Below the pieces are notes generated by a model, which was not told the origin of the DNA, searched no databases, and saw only the letters and a program-made list of their open reading frames with translations. The translations under genes were made by a program, and so were the position numbers. Below are positions 1 through 5,857 of a DNA stretch of 6,386 bases, piece after piece. The DNA is taken from contig CAVURW010000062.1 of assembly GCA_963743595.1 (NCBI GenBank), positions 1 through 6,386 on the forward strand. Direction: 5' to 3'. This stretch comes from CAVURW01 sp963743595. Its GTDB lineage: Bacteria; Verrucomicrobiota; Verrucomicrobiia; Methylacidiphilales; UBA1321. Within the stretch, counting starts at the first letter, position 1; every line of letters begins with the position of its first letter.

Positions 1-555
1 GGCGTCCTTTTCACCCCAGTCAAAGGCATGGGAATAGTAAAAGCCAAACTTGATACCGTATTTCCTACAGGCTTCACGAAGATCCTTCATGGGGTCACGG
101 GCAAATGGGGTGGCTCTGACAATGTTGTAATCACTCACCTTGGAGTCATACATCGCAAATCCGTCATGATGCTTGGCGGTGATAATGAGATAGCCCATTC
201 CGGTAGCCTTGGCGAGCTTCACCCACTCTTCGGCGTTGAAAGCGGTCGGGTTGAAATTGCCAGCCACTTCCTTGCGGTAAATCGGGATCGGGATTTTGCA
301 TATCCGTTGGATATGCTCGGCGTAACCGTTCGTCTGTTTTCCTTGCCATGTTCCACCTAGCTCTGAATAAACACCCCAGTGGATAAACATCCCAAAACGC
401 GCCTCACGCCACCACCCGAGCCGGGCATCCCGTTCCGCCTCCGTGGGTCTCAGGGAATCCGCACTGGGAGCCCTCTGGGATTCGGGGTCTTCAGCACACT
501 GAGCCAGGTTGATTGTGAATGCCAAAACGATTAATAATAGCGGCGAACATTTCAT
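1..555 (-). CDS. Alpha-L-fucosidase, GH29, N-terminal part (cut by window edge)
   Basis: The minus strand reads without a stop from an ATG at 555-553 to base 1, giving 185 residues. Residues 1-21 form an export signal (Lys2, a hydrophobic run around LLLIVLAF, then AQCA before an acidic stretch); a lipoprotein Cys20 is possible, but Gln at -1 is a poor lipobox. GH29 hallmarks follow: WWREARFGMFIHWGVYS at about 48-64, TAKHHDGFAMY at 126-136 and KFGFYYS at 169-175. His59 and His129/His130 match conserved fucose-binding histidines of the family. The Asp nucleophile and C-terminal domain lie beyond base 1. The enzyme should release terminal alpha-L-fucose from fucosylated glycans in the periplasm or outside the cell. 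No good Shine-Dalgarno sequence precedes the ATG. It is divergent from the lyase gene, consistent with a role in polysaccharide use. Family assignment is secure; the exact substrate is not. Confidence 0.95.
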   Translation of the reverse strand, partial: MKCSPLLLIVLAFTINLAQCAEDPESQRAPSADSLRPTEAERDARLGWWREARFGMFIHWGVYSELGGTWQGKQTNGYAEHIQRICKIPIPIYRKEVAGNFNPTAFNAEEWVKLAKATGMGYLIITAKHHDGFAMYDSKVSDYNIVRATPFARDPMKDLREACRKYGIKFGFYYSHAFDWGEKDA

Positions 556-624
556 AAAAGGTGATCGGATAGTCAAGGCTGAAATACCTGATCTATCGCG
601 AAAGAACAGAGGATTTAAACGAAG

Positions 625-633
625 TGTATATCA
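625..633 (-). promoter_or_regulatory. Candidate extended -10 promoter for the fucosidase gene
   Basis: On the minus strand this reads TGATATACA, an extended -10 (TG, one base, then TATACA, one mismatch from TATAAT). It lies about 70 bases upstream of the fucosidase ATG in an AT-rich stretch (about 600-685). No convincing -35 box is found 16-18 bases further upstream, as is usual for extended -10 promoters. This is a sequence match only. Confidence 0.3.
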
Positions 634-683
634 GGAATAAACGCAATATATGAAGCAATAGTTGTAATAAATCTCATAAAATT

Positions 684-851
684 TTAGCGGCTCACGGAAA
701 TCGTACTTTTAAGCTCATCAGCGGAAGCCCCAACTTCCTTGGCAAATAGTCCAGGCTTATACGTTTCGCCACCTTTCGGGGGGAGATCCTCTTTTCTTCG
801 CGAAGTTGTCTCAGTTTTGATCCAAAAGAAGGTTATTCCGGGCCGACCTAC
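684..851 (-). pseudogene. C-terminal remnant of an unrecognised gene
   Basis: The minus strand is open for 55 codons, from just inside a TAA at 854-852 to a TAA at 686-684. It has protein-like composition, including KGGETYKPGLFAKEVGAS near the end. No start codon opens it except a GTG (851-849) immediately after the upstream stop, and I do not recognise the family. It stands directly upstream of the fucosidase on the same strand, 128 bases from its ATG, so it may be the tail of a former upstream gene of the same cluster. Its open frame ends exactly at the TTAGCAGG motif at 852. It could also be a chance open frame; length alone does not prove coding. Confidence 0.3.
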
Positions 852-878
852 TTAGCAGGTTGCTGCAAAAAGGCGCAT
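852..878. repeat. Motif resembling an insertion-sequence end
   Basis: The plus strand begins TTAGCAGGTTGCTGCAAAAA here. From general knowledge, sequences of the type TTTTTCAGCAACCTGCTAA often occur at ends of insertion elements and in intergenic repeats. A shorter match in the same orientation (TTAGCAGGCT) occurs at 2781-2790. No inverted partner was seen in the window, so no element can be delimited. Weak evidence. Confidence 0.2.
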
Positions 879-1080
879 TTTAAAACGGAGTAGAATCGCC
901 GTAAACACGACCTCCACAAATGACCTATAGGACGCTTTGAAGAGGCGAGCTAACCGATTTGATGGTCAAAACGGAATCACTTTTTGGCGACCTGTGATCG
1001 CCCATACCCCTTCTTTGATCAGTCCCGTTCAGATTCGCCACAGCCAATAGAGTTTTCCGTTGACAGTTTCCACATTACTG

Positions 1081-1156
1081 GTACCGAGGTAGATGCTATT
1101 AATAATTGCACTCTGCTTCATCTCCCTATTTTTGGGTCTCGGCGCGACCTCGGTAC
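1081..1156 (+). promoter_or_regulatory. 10-bp inverted repeat enclosing the lyase start codon
   Basis: GTACCGAGGT at 1081-1090 is the exact reverse complement of ACCTCGGTAC at 1147-1156. The left arm contains the only Shine-Dalgarno-like sequence of the lyase gene (GAGGT); the right arm lies in the signal-peptide codons. In mRNA the two arms could form a 10-bp helix closing a 56-base loop that holds the start codon. The repeat is certain; a regulatory role is inference. Confidence 0.4.
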
Positions 1157-2172
1157 AGGCGGATGTTTTTGTTTCAGAAGCCCGTTTAGCCACATTGAAG
1201 GAGCGGGTCAAGCAAAGGATTGAACCAACCTTTACCGCTTTTCAAAGATTGCAGCGGGAAGCGGACTCCGCCCTAAACGATCAACCCCACGCCCCGACTG
1301 AATGGCACGTGCCTGGCTTTTATAAAGATCCGAGCGGACACAATAAAGCGAAGGGCGGTCTAGCGAGCGACGCCAATGATGCTTACGAACTCGCTCTGGC
1401 CTACCGAATGACAGGCGAGGGCAAGTACGCCACGGTTGCGATCCGGCTCATCAACGCTTGGCCTGCCACTGTGAAAATCATGAGCAACAAAGACGATTCC
1501 ATGCTCAGTTTCAGCTACCATTTTCCGGCCATGATCTTTGCCGCTGCCTTACTGGAAAAGTTTCCTGGTTGGTCTAACGAAGAGCAGCAAGCGTTTCAAG
1601 ATTTCGTGCGCCGTAAGGCTCTACCGATGAACAGCATGAGCCGAGAAAACAATTGGGGAAACTGGGGGTTGGTCCTGGTCTTGGCGAGTGCTTCCTACTT
1701 GCACGATCAGGCACTTTTCTCGGCGGGAGTCGATCGCTGGAAACACTTTATTGAATCACAAATCGCCCCTGACGGTCACCTGCCGTTGGAGGTGGTTCGG
1801 AATAACGGGACAGGCGATCATGGTCTCTGGTACTCTAATTTCAGTCTTATGCCGCAAACTCTCGCTGCGGAAATCGCCAGAGTTAACGGCACCGATCTCT
1901 TTGAATACCGGTCGCCTAGCGGGCACTCATTGAAACAGGTTTTTCAATGCCTCATTCCTTGGGTAGCCGATCCAGGAACTTTCCCTTACTACAGATTACA
2001 GTCCGCACAGCAACCACAGTTCCAAATCGACTATATCAGCTATTGGGAGATTCTTAATGCCCACTGGCCTAGTCCAGAGGCCACCACCCTGATCTCTGCA
2101 CGGCGTCCGCTTTCCGCTACCCACTCCGCTCCTGCCCTTACCTTCACCCACGGCAATCTTTTGGCCGATTAA
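1093..2172 (+). CDS. Secreted alginate lyase-superfamily protein (PL5/PL38-like)
   Basis: A 359-residue protein. Residues 1-23 are a signal peptide (hydrophobic LLIIALCFISLFLGLGA, cleavage likely after SVQA-23). The mature part matches the alginate lyase (alpha/alpha)-toroid fold (Pfam Alginate_lyase type): SDANDAYELALAYRMTGE at 92-109, LINAWP at 119-124, RENNWGNWG at 184-192, DGHLPLEVVRNNGTGDHGLWYSN at 227-249, and DYISYWEILNAHWPSPE near the end. Asn186/Asn187, Arg236, His243 and Tyr247 are plausible counterparts of the Asn, Arg, His and Tyr used in beta-elimination by PL5/PL38 enzymes. Length and C-terminus look complete. It should cleave uronic-acid polysaccharides such as alginate or glucuronan in the periplasm or outside; which one cannot be told. 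ATG 1093 is chosen because an in-frame TAG lies immediately before it; GAGGT at 1086-1090 is the only ribosome-binding site and sits unusually close (2 bases). That site lies in an inverted repeat. Confidence 0.85.
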   Translation: MLLIIALCFISLFLGLGATSVQADVFVSEARLATLKERVKQRIEPTFTAFQRLQREADSALNDQPHAPTEWHVPGFYKDPSGHNKAKGGLASDANDAYELALAYRMTGEGKYATVAIRLINAWPATVKIMSNKDDSMLSFSYHFPAMIFAAALLEKFPGWSNEEQQAFQDFVRRKALPMNSMSRENNWGNWGLVLVLASASYLHDQALFSAGVDRWKHFIESQIAPDGHLPLEVVRNNGTGDHGLWYSNFSLMPQTLAAEIARVNGTDLFEYRSPSGHSLKQVFQCLIPWVADPGTFPYYRLQSAQQPQFQIDYISYWEILNAHWPSPEATTLISARRPLSATHSAPALTFTHGNLLAD

Positions 2173-2220
2173 CTGCCACCAAGTTTTACCTTACGGTCAA
2201 GCGTCTGAATGGACTAGACG

Positions 2221-2264
2221 GGGTGTATGAAAGTTCTACTATGGGTGTATGAAAGTTCTACTAT
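2221..2264. repeat. Perfect 22-bp tandem direct repeat, two copies
   Basis: Bases 2221-2242 and 2243-2264 are identical and directly adjacent; each contains TGTATGAAAGTTCTACTATG. A partial TG-starting third unit may follow at 2266. Short tandem repeats starting with TG are known at the ends of IS21-family elements, so this may be a leftover end, but no transposase gene lies next to it. A plain tandem duplication or a repeated protein-binding site is also possible. Confidence 0.85.
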
Positions 2265-2268
2265 GGTG

Positions 2269-2290
2269 AATATGCGAGTCATATTTTTTT
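2269..2290 (+). terminator. Possible weak terminator after the lyase gene
   Basis: AATATG (2269-2274) and CATATT (2280-2285) form a perfect 6-bp stem around a 5-base loop, followed by five more T residues (2286-2290). The layout is that of an intrinsic terminator, but the stem is AT-rich and thus weak. It stands about 100 bases after the lyase stop, with no other gene between. Confidence 0.3.
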
Positions 2291-2566
2291 GAACAGTAAA
2301 GGCGGTTGCGTGGTTACGGCTTTGGACCCGCAGAAGACCGCAACTCGATGGTTGGAACGATTGACCAATAGGACATATCTAACGAAGGTGCGGTTGTTCT
2401 GTTGTTCTGATAGATACGCCGCCTCAGAAGGACGTTCTAGCTGGAATGCGAACTCCAAAATCGCCCTCCGTGGCGCTCTAAAGGGTTTGCTTCTAACGGA
2501 CCCTGAACTCTTTAAATCTGGATTGGACCGAGGTTGATTAATCCTTGAAGCCATTCCAATCTGTAA

Positions 2567-2668
2567 AGCGTGCAAAATATCTCAGTCCCCTCCCTTGTTC
2601 CCAAAGGTTCCCTTCCAAAACCCTTCCGAACCGACTACGAAATGAAAAGGTTCTTAACGGAGGTCTAA
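2567..2668 (+). pseudogene. C-terminal remnant related to the protein at 5858-6373
   Basis: Between a TAA at 2564-2566 and a TAA at 2666-2668 this frame reads 33 codons ending LPKPFRTDYEMKRFLTEV. Codons 2594-2656 match the end of the protein at 5858-6373 (PRPFRTDYELKDFL) at 13 of 21 aligned residues, including an unbroken PFRTDYE. Both matches sit close to a stop codon, so the same C-terminus is present. A short NIS-VP echo also occurs upstream of both. The rest of the gene is missing here or scrambled by frameshifts and deletion; a GTG at 2570 could formally start the fragment, but it has no ribosome-binding site. The family is unknown to me. Nucleotide sequences have diverged, so this is an old relic, not a recent duplication. 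Confidence 0.5.
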
Positions 2669-2844
2669 AGCCGCACAATTAAAGCGATACTTTGAGAACA
2701 ATCGGGGCGTCGGAGGGTGCTTGGCCGCCCAAAAGTCGAATGGATTTGAAGGTTGCCGTTTTGGCGTCTAAATCCAACGTTTAGCAGGCTATACAAAGTA
2801 AAAACGGATTCTTAGTCGGAGAATCTCCAGAGTGCCCTGCGGGG

Positions 2845-2865
2845 TGCCCGTCGTGGTGTCGGGCA
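2845..2865 (+). other. GC-rich hairpin upstream of the sigma operon
   Basis: TGCCCG (2845-2850) pairs perfectly with CGGGCA (2860-2865) around a 9-base loop. A second TGCCC at 2833-2837 could compete for the same GGGCA. No T tract follows, so it is not a typical terminator. It ends 100 bases before the sigma factor start and might be leader structure or an operator-like site. Function unknown. Confidence 0.35.
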
Positions 2866-2965
2866 AAGGATTTCCGATCTTCCAGTTTTGGTCGTGGATT
2901 ACGCTTACAAGAAAAAATGAACCATTTGACTAGTTTTCGGGATTAAATGGGAAGAACTCCCCGTC

Positions 2966-3547
2966 GTGCTCAACAAATTTCCTCAACCTACTTTCGATAA
3001 TGAGAACGATGCCCCTATTGCCCCTATTGTGGATTTCGGCGACTTAACCCGAGAGCACCAAGAGTGGCTTTTTAAGCAGGCACTGATCCTTTGCCGTGAT
3101 CCTCATATCGCAAAAGACCTTGTCCAAGAGACGTTGATTCAGGCCTGGAGGTCGATTCATCGATTTAACCATGCCTGTCGGATGTCCACGTGGCTCTATA
3201 CCATCCTGATGCATCGGCACCAAAACGCTCTGAGAGCGGCAGGGATCAGACCGTTTTTTTGCCTGACGCAAGGAGCTAAAGAAGAAGCCCTTGCTAAGCT
3301 TCACGCCCTGGGTGACTCACCTCGAGATGAAACGTCGAGACTGGAGCGAGTTGATCAGATCAAAAAATGCTTAAATGCGCTTCCCATAAAACAGCGAGAA
3401 GTCATCCAGCTTCGGTTCTACGCAGGTGCTTCGCTAGAAGAGATTTCTTTCAGTTTAGGTTGCTCTCTAGGAACGGTAAAATCACGACTCTTCTATGCTC
3501 TGGAAGCGTTAAAAAAAATGAACCTGATAGAGCGGTTAAGAGATTAA
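2966..3547 (+). CDS. ECF-type RNA polymerase sigma factor
   Basis: A 193-residue sigma-70 family protein of ECF size and domain make-up. Region 2 (about 31-95) carries DPHIAKDLVQETLIQAWRSI (core-binding and -10 recognition) followed by STWLYTILMHRHQNALR. Region 4 (about 136-183) carries LPIKQREVIQLRFYAGASLE and the helix-turn-helix GCSLGTVKSRLFYALEAL for -35 recognition. There is no region 3 or extra C-terminal domain. The chosen start is GTG 2966: it is the first usual start codon after the in-frame TGA at 2927-2929, with a modest GGAAGA at 2950-2955. A later GTG at about 3030, just before the sigma core, is an alternative. The N-terminal tail contains an exact 9-bp duplication (GCCCCTATT twice, encoding API-API). 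The gene leads an operon with its probable anti-sigma factor. Target genes cannot be read from the window. Confidence 0.93.
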   Translation: MLNKFPQPTFDNENDAPIAPIVDFGDLTREHQEWLFKQALILCRDPHIAKDLVQETLIQAWRSIHRFNHACRMSTWLYTILMHRHQNALRAAGIRPFFCLTQGAKEEALAKLHALGDSPRDETSRLERVDQIKKCLNALPIKQREVIQLRFYAGASLEEISFSLGCSLGTVKSRLFYALEALKKMNLIERLRD

Positions 3548-3549
3548 CT

Positions 3550-4113
3550 ATGAAGATGAACTCGCCGAGTTGCACTAAATTTCAGCAATCCATTGCTCTA
3601 CTGGCAGCAGATTGCCTTGACCCATCGAGTCACAGTGAAGTGCTCACCCACCTTGAAAGCTGTTCGATATGCCAGAAACGGCATGAGGCATATCGCCAGA
3701 TTACCGTAGCGTTCAAGGAAGTGGTTACGGCAGAGCAGCGCTCCGTATTACCTCTAGGTTTTCAGACGCGCCTTTTTTTAACGCTCAAGCAACGTGTTAA
3801 ACGTCCGCCTTCCATGATGACGTTGGCTGCAGCGGCCGTGGCGGTATTCTTAGTTGGCCCGTTGTTATACCTCCAGCGCGTTGAGACAGTATCCGCTCCT
3901 TCGCCAAATCCTTATCAGTCTCACGATTCAGGCGTCGATTTTGATGCAGACATGGCCCCCACCTACTCGAACTATTCGAAAGTGGAGTTGCGGTCGCCAG
4001 AGTCATTTGAAAAATTACTCACTCTTCAGGCCAAAAACATCCTACAGCCTGACCCGAGCGTCTCGCTTTCAGTCCGACAGATCCTCTTGAACCTCAATAC
4101 AAATGAAAATTAA
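3550..4113 (+). CDS. Membrane-bound zinc-finger anti-sigma factor
   Basis: A 187-residue protein starting 2 bp after the sigma stop codon, so translation is probably coupled. The cytoplasmic N-terminus has the zinc-binding anti-sigma motif: Cys8, then His34-x3-Cys38-x2-Cys41 within HLESCSICQKRHEAY. A single membrane segment follows at about 89-108 (MMTLAAAAVAVFLVGPLLYL), with positive residues before it (KQRVKRPP), placing the finger inside and the last 80 residues in the periplasm. The role, by family and position, is to bind and hold the sigma factor until a signal arrives, probably through the periplasmic tail or through the next gene product. ATG 3550 is preferred; ATG 3556 is a close alternative. 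The same frame is open upstream into the sigma gene, but that part encodes no zinc-finger or sigma features and is a shadow. Confidence 0.88.
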   Translation: MKMNSPSCTKFQQSIALLAADCLDPSSHSEVLTHLESCSICQKRHEAYRQITVAFKEVVTAEQRSVLPLGFQTRLFLTLKQRVKRPPSMMTLAAAAVAVFLVGPLLYLQRVETVSAPSPNPYQSHDSGVDFDADMAPTYSNYSKVELRSPESFEKLLTLQAKNILQPDPSVSLSVRQILLNLNTNEN

Positions 4114-5278
4114 AATGAAAACAAACCGCACTCAAACATTAGCCTTCTTAGGCACTCTGTGTATAGCCCATGGTATTGGATTTGCTCAAATCGCTGCTTC
4201 GGCCAATCTGGAAACTAATTATCAACCGAATGCGGCCTTGGAGTATTGGCAGGCGTTCGCATTGATGCCAAGCCTGTCGGAGGAGAACTCCCAGTTGCTC
4301 CAGACAAAACATGATGTCCCGCTGGATTTAAAAAGAAGCAAAGATCTCCTCGCAAAATATGAATTGAGCCTCTCTATATTAGAGCATGCAGGGCACATTC
4401 CAGGCTGTGATTGGGGGATAATTAATGACATCAACGTATCGTTAGTCATACCTAGTCTTCCCAAAATGTTTGAAGCAGCGCGAGTCTTGCTACTAAGGGC
4501 CAGATACCGACTGGAAACTGGCGATTCGCTCGGGGGAGTGCAAGACATCGTTACGTGCCTCCGCCTCGGAAGTCGCGGCACGCCGCCTATTGTAATTAAC
4601 TGCCTGATACAGGATAACATTGATGGACTGGCCGTTGATCTCTGTTCTCGAAATTTGAGTAAGATGGATCACGACTCAATCGAAGTACTCAAAAAAGGAT
4701 TTGAATCTTTGCCTCCCTTCCTGTCCATTGCCGACGCCCTACAAACAGAGCGAATCGACTGCCGTATCTGGATTGATGAAATTGATAAGGATCCAAAACT
4801 GGAAGCCACACGTCTAAAGAGTGTTGTTGCCGAGCTCATATCTGGGGGATTTTCCCCGACTCTCGAGCAACTTCGAGCGGCGTTTGCTCTGGAAGAGCCC
4901 TTTTATATCGAAGTCCAATCTGCTTTGAAACTGCCTTATGCGGATCGGGAGAACCGCTTGAAAGCACTAAAATCCACCTTAGGTTCCAATGATAAGGACA
5001 TAGAGACTGACCTCGAGCTGTCGTTGCTTGCGTGCGCAAGTACGCAAATTAAGGGTGACGTGCTCCGCGCAAAAACAGCCATGCTGATGGCAGTCCTTAA
5101 CGCTATAGTCAATGGTAAGCCTGACCTCGTTAAAGAAATTGGAACCAACAGCCGCGACCCCTTTACTAGTGGGCCCTTTACCGTTCAAAATACGGACGGA
5201 GGAATCGAAATCCGGTCTCATCTGATTGCGGAGGATAAGCCTGTGACGTTGCTCCTAGTAAACTACCCAAGTCCATAA
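4103..5278 (+). CDS. Exported helix-rich protein of the sigma operon, function unknown
   Basis: A 391-residue protein with an N-terminal signal peptide: basic MKIKMKTNRTQ, hydrophobic TLAFLGTLCIAHGIGFA, likely cleavage after Ala28 (or after ASA-34). The mature part looks mainly alpha-helical, with NAALEYWQAFALMPSLSEE at 43-61 and a repeat-like stretch LETGDSLGGVQDIVTCLRLG that recalls helix-hairpin scaffolds. I recall similar exported proteins (AA-x-x-YYQAF near the start, G-D-x-x-x-A-x-x-D later) encoded in Planctomycetota and Verrucomicrobiota, without an assigned function. No catalytic motif is evident. Its start overlaps the anti-sigma stop by 11 bp; ATG 4115 just after that stop is the alternative start and gives a cleaner signal peptide. 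By context it may sense a periplasmic signal, modulate the anti-sigma factor, or be the output of the system. Confidence 0.75.
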   Translation: MKIKMKTNRTQTLAFLGTLCIAHGIGFAQIAASANLETNYQPNAALEYWQAFALMPSLSEENSQLLQTKHDVPLDLKRSKDLLAKYELSLSILEHAGHIPGCDWGIINDINVSLVIPSLPKMFEAARVLLLRARYRLETGDSLGGVQDIVTCLRLGSRGTPPIVINCLIQDNIDGLAVDLCSRNLSKMDHDSIEVLKKGFESLPPFLSIADALQTERIDCRIWIDEIDKDPKLEATRLKSVVAELISGGFSPTLEQLRAAFALEEPFYIEVQSALKLPYADRENRLKALKSTLGSNDKDIETDLELSLLACASTQIKGDVLRAKTAMLMAVLNAIVNGKPDLVKEIGTNSRDPFTSGPFTVQNTDGGIEIRSHLIAEDKPVTLLLVNYPSP

Positions 5279-5328
5279 CCGCGTTGAAACGGTCTTCAAG
5301 GTGCAGCCGGCGGCGGATTTGGATCTGG

Positions 5329-5573
5329 TTGAATCAATCGGAGCTTGCGAAGGCCGTCAATCGGGAAATGGCCGGAGCTGTTGCTTGCCAATGGTAAAAG
5401 ACGGGTACGTTATTAAAACGGCGCACACAGAATCGCAGATGATCAACGGCAAACGCTCGATCAACACCAAACCCGTCTACATGGCCGTTAAACAAACGTG
5501 GCTTTTGTACGATAGATTGCCGCTCCGCCTTTCAGAAACGCGCGCAGATTGGCATATACGGTCCGTTTCCTAG
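5329..5573 (+). pseudogene. Small helix-turn-helix protein gene, apparently broken by a one-base deletion
   Basis: From TTG 5329 one frame reads LNQSELAKAVNREMAGAVAC then QW and stops at TAA 5395. The next frame, overlapping by one base at G5394, continues VKDGYVIKTAHTESQM, then INGKRSINTKPVYMA and on to the TAG at 5571-5573. Joined, this gives the layout of a small helix-turn-helix protein: SELAKAV as first helix, GAVACQWVKDGY as recognition helix, then a wing and a GKRSIN segment, much as in phage-type small DNA-binding proteins (terminase small subunit or excisionase-like). One extra G (TGGG instead of TGG at 5392-5394) would restore an 82-codon frame. The second half is also open from GTG 5301, so a shifted ORF exists at 5301-5573, but its first part makes no sense as protein. 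It may be a decayed gene or a sequencing error. Confidence 0.45.
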
Positions 5574-5585
5574 GACTTAGAAGCC

Positions 5586-5603
5586 GGGCAGGGGAGGGGA
5601 GGG
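5586..5603 (+). other. G-quadruplex-forming motif
   Basis: Four G runs, GGG-CA-GGGG-A-GGGG-A-GGG, with loops of 2, 1 and 1 bases, fit the usual quadruplex rule. Short loops favour a stable, parallel fold. It stands between the broken helix-turn-helix gene and the last gene, just before a hairpin and a Shine-Dalgarno sequence. The motif is certain; folding and function are inference. Confidence 0.7.
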
Positions 5604-5605
5604 AA

Positions 5606-5624
5606 GGCCCTCAACAGGAGGGTC
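5606..5624 (+). promoter_or_regulatory. Hairpin that contains a strong Shine-Dalgarno sequence
   Basis: GGCCCTC (5606-5612) can pair with GAGGGTC (5618-5624, one G-U pair) around a 5-base loop. The AGGAGG at 5616-5621 is the best ribosome-binding sequence in the window and lies partly in the 3' arm. It is placed 9 bases before a TTG at 5631. No T tract follows, so it is not a terminator. Confidence 0.35.
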
Positions 5625-5857
5625 AACGCCTTGATCAACTGTAACAATTCCAGCCCCCTTATATATCCCCTATTCTGTTCTGCTAAACAGCAGCAGAAAG
5701 ACTTAACAGCCATGCGGTCCCGGCAAGCCGGTCCACTAGGTTCAGGCCTTCGGCAGGAAAGAAGTTTGATCGACTTTGCGGTTGGCTCACCAATCGAATT
5801 AAGGAACGGAAGCTCTCCTACGATGCCAGAAAATATCTCCTCTGGAACCGACAACCC

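Larger units (their letters stand above)
556..1092. other. Gene-poor interval between the divergent fucosidase and lyase genes
   Basis: No intact gene is visible over 537 bases. The part next to the fucosidase (about 600-685) is AT-rich and probably holds its promoter. Bases 684-851 contain a C-terminal remnant reading on the minus strand. A motif resembling an insertion-sequence end starts at 852. From about 880 to 1080 I see no recognisable coding or RNA structure. A perfect TTGACA occurs at 1060-1065, but no matching -10 lies at the right distance before the lyase start. Confidence 0.6.
2173..2965. other. Long interval without intact genes between lyase and sigma operon
   Basis: This 793-base stretch holds no gene I can defend. 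It contains a 22-bp tandem duplication (2221-2264), an AT-rich hairpin with T tract (2269-2290), an 8-bp tandem repeat GTTGTTCT (2393-2408), a C-terminal gene remnant (2567-2668) and a GC-rich hairpin (2845-2865). Open frames of 80-98 codons exist on both strands at about 2279-2575, but they overlap each other and resemble nothing I know. The mix of repeats and gene debris suggests a region of past insertion and decay. Confidence 0.6.

Noticed and set aside
28..360. A plus-strand open frame of 110 codons at the left end
   Set aside because: It lies opposite the clearly coding GH29 fucosidase frame and has no recognisable protein features.
1060..1065. Perfect TTGACA as a -35 box for the lyase gene
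   Set aside because: At 16-18 bases downstream there is only TACCGA/ACCGAG, a poor -10, and transcription would begin at the start codon itself.
984..1223. Open frames on both strands around the lyase start
   Set aside because: They overlap the lyase signal peptide in other frames and look non-coding.
2279..2575. Overlapping open frames of 82 and 98 codons on opposite strands
   Set aside because: No ribosome site, known motif or convincing composition; a WLERLTNR stretch faintly recalls WLTNR upstream of the last gene but is too short to use.
2919..2948. GAACC as an ECF-type -35 for autoregulation of the sigma operon, or TTGACT at 2926
   Set aside because: Neither has a matching -10 at a proper distance; TTGACT to TTAAAT leaves only an 11-base spacer.
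3367..3549. N-terminal extension of the anti-sigma frame into the sigma gene
   Set aside because: This part overlaps sigma region 4 in another frame; the zinc-finger domain starts properly at ATG 3550.
4222..4620. A 132-codon minus-strand frame inside the third operon gene
   Set aside because: It mirrors the codons of the exported protein and shows no protein family features.
5279..5300. Terminator after the sigma operon (ACCG...CGGT)
   Set aside because: The stem is only 4 bp and no T tract follows.
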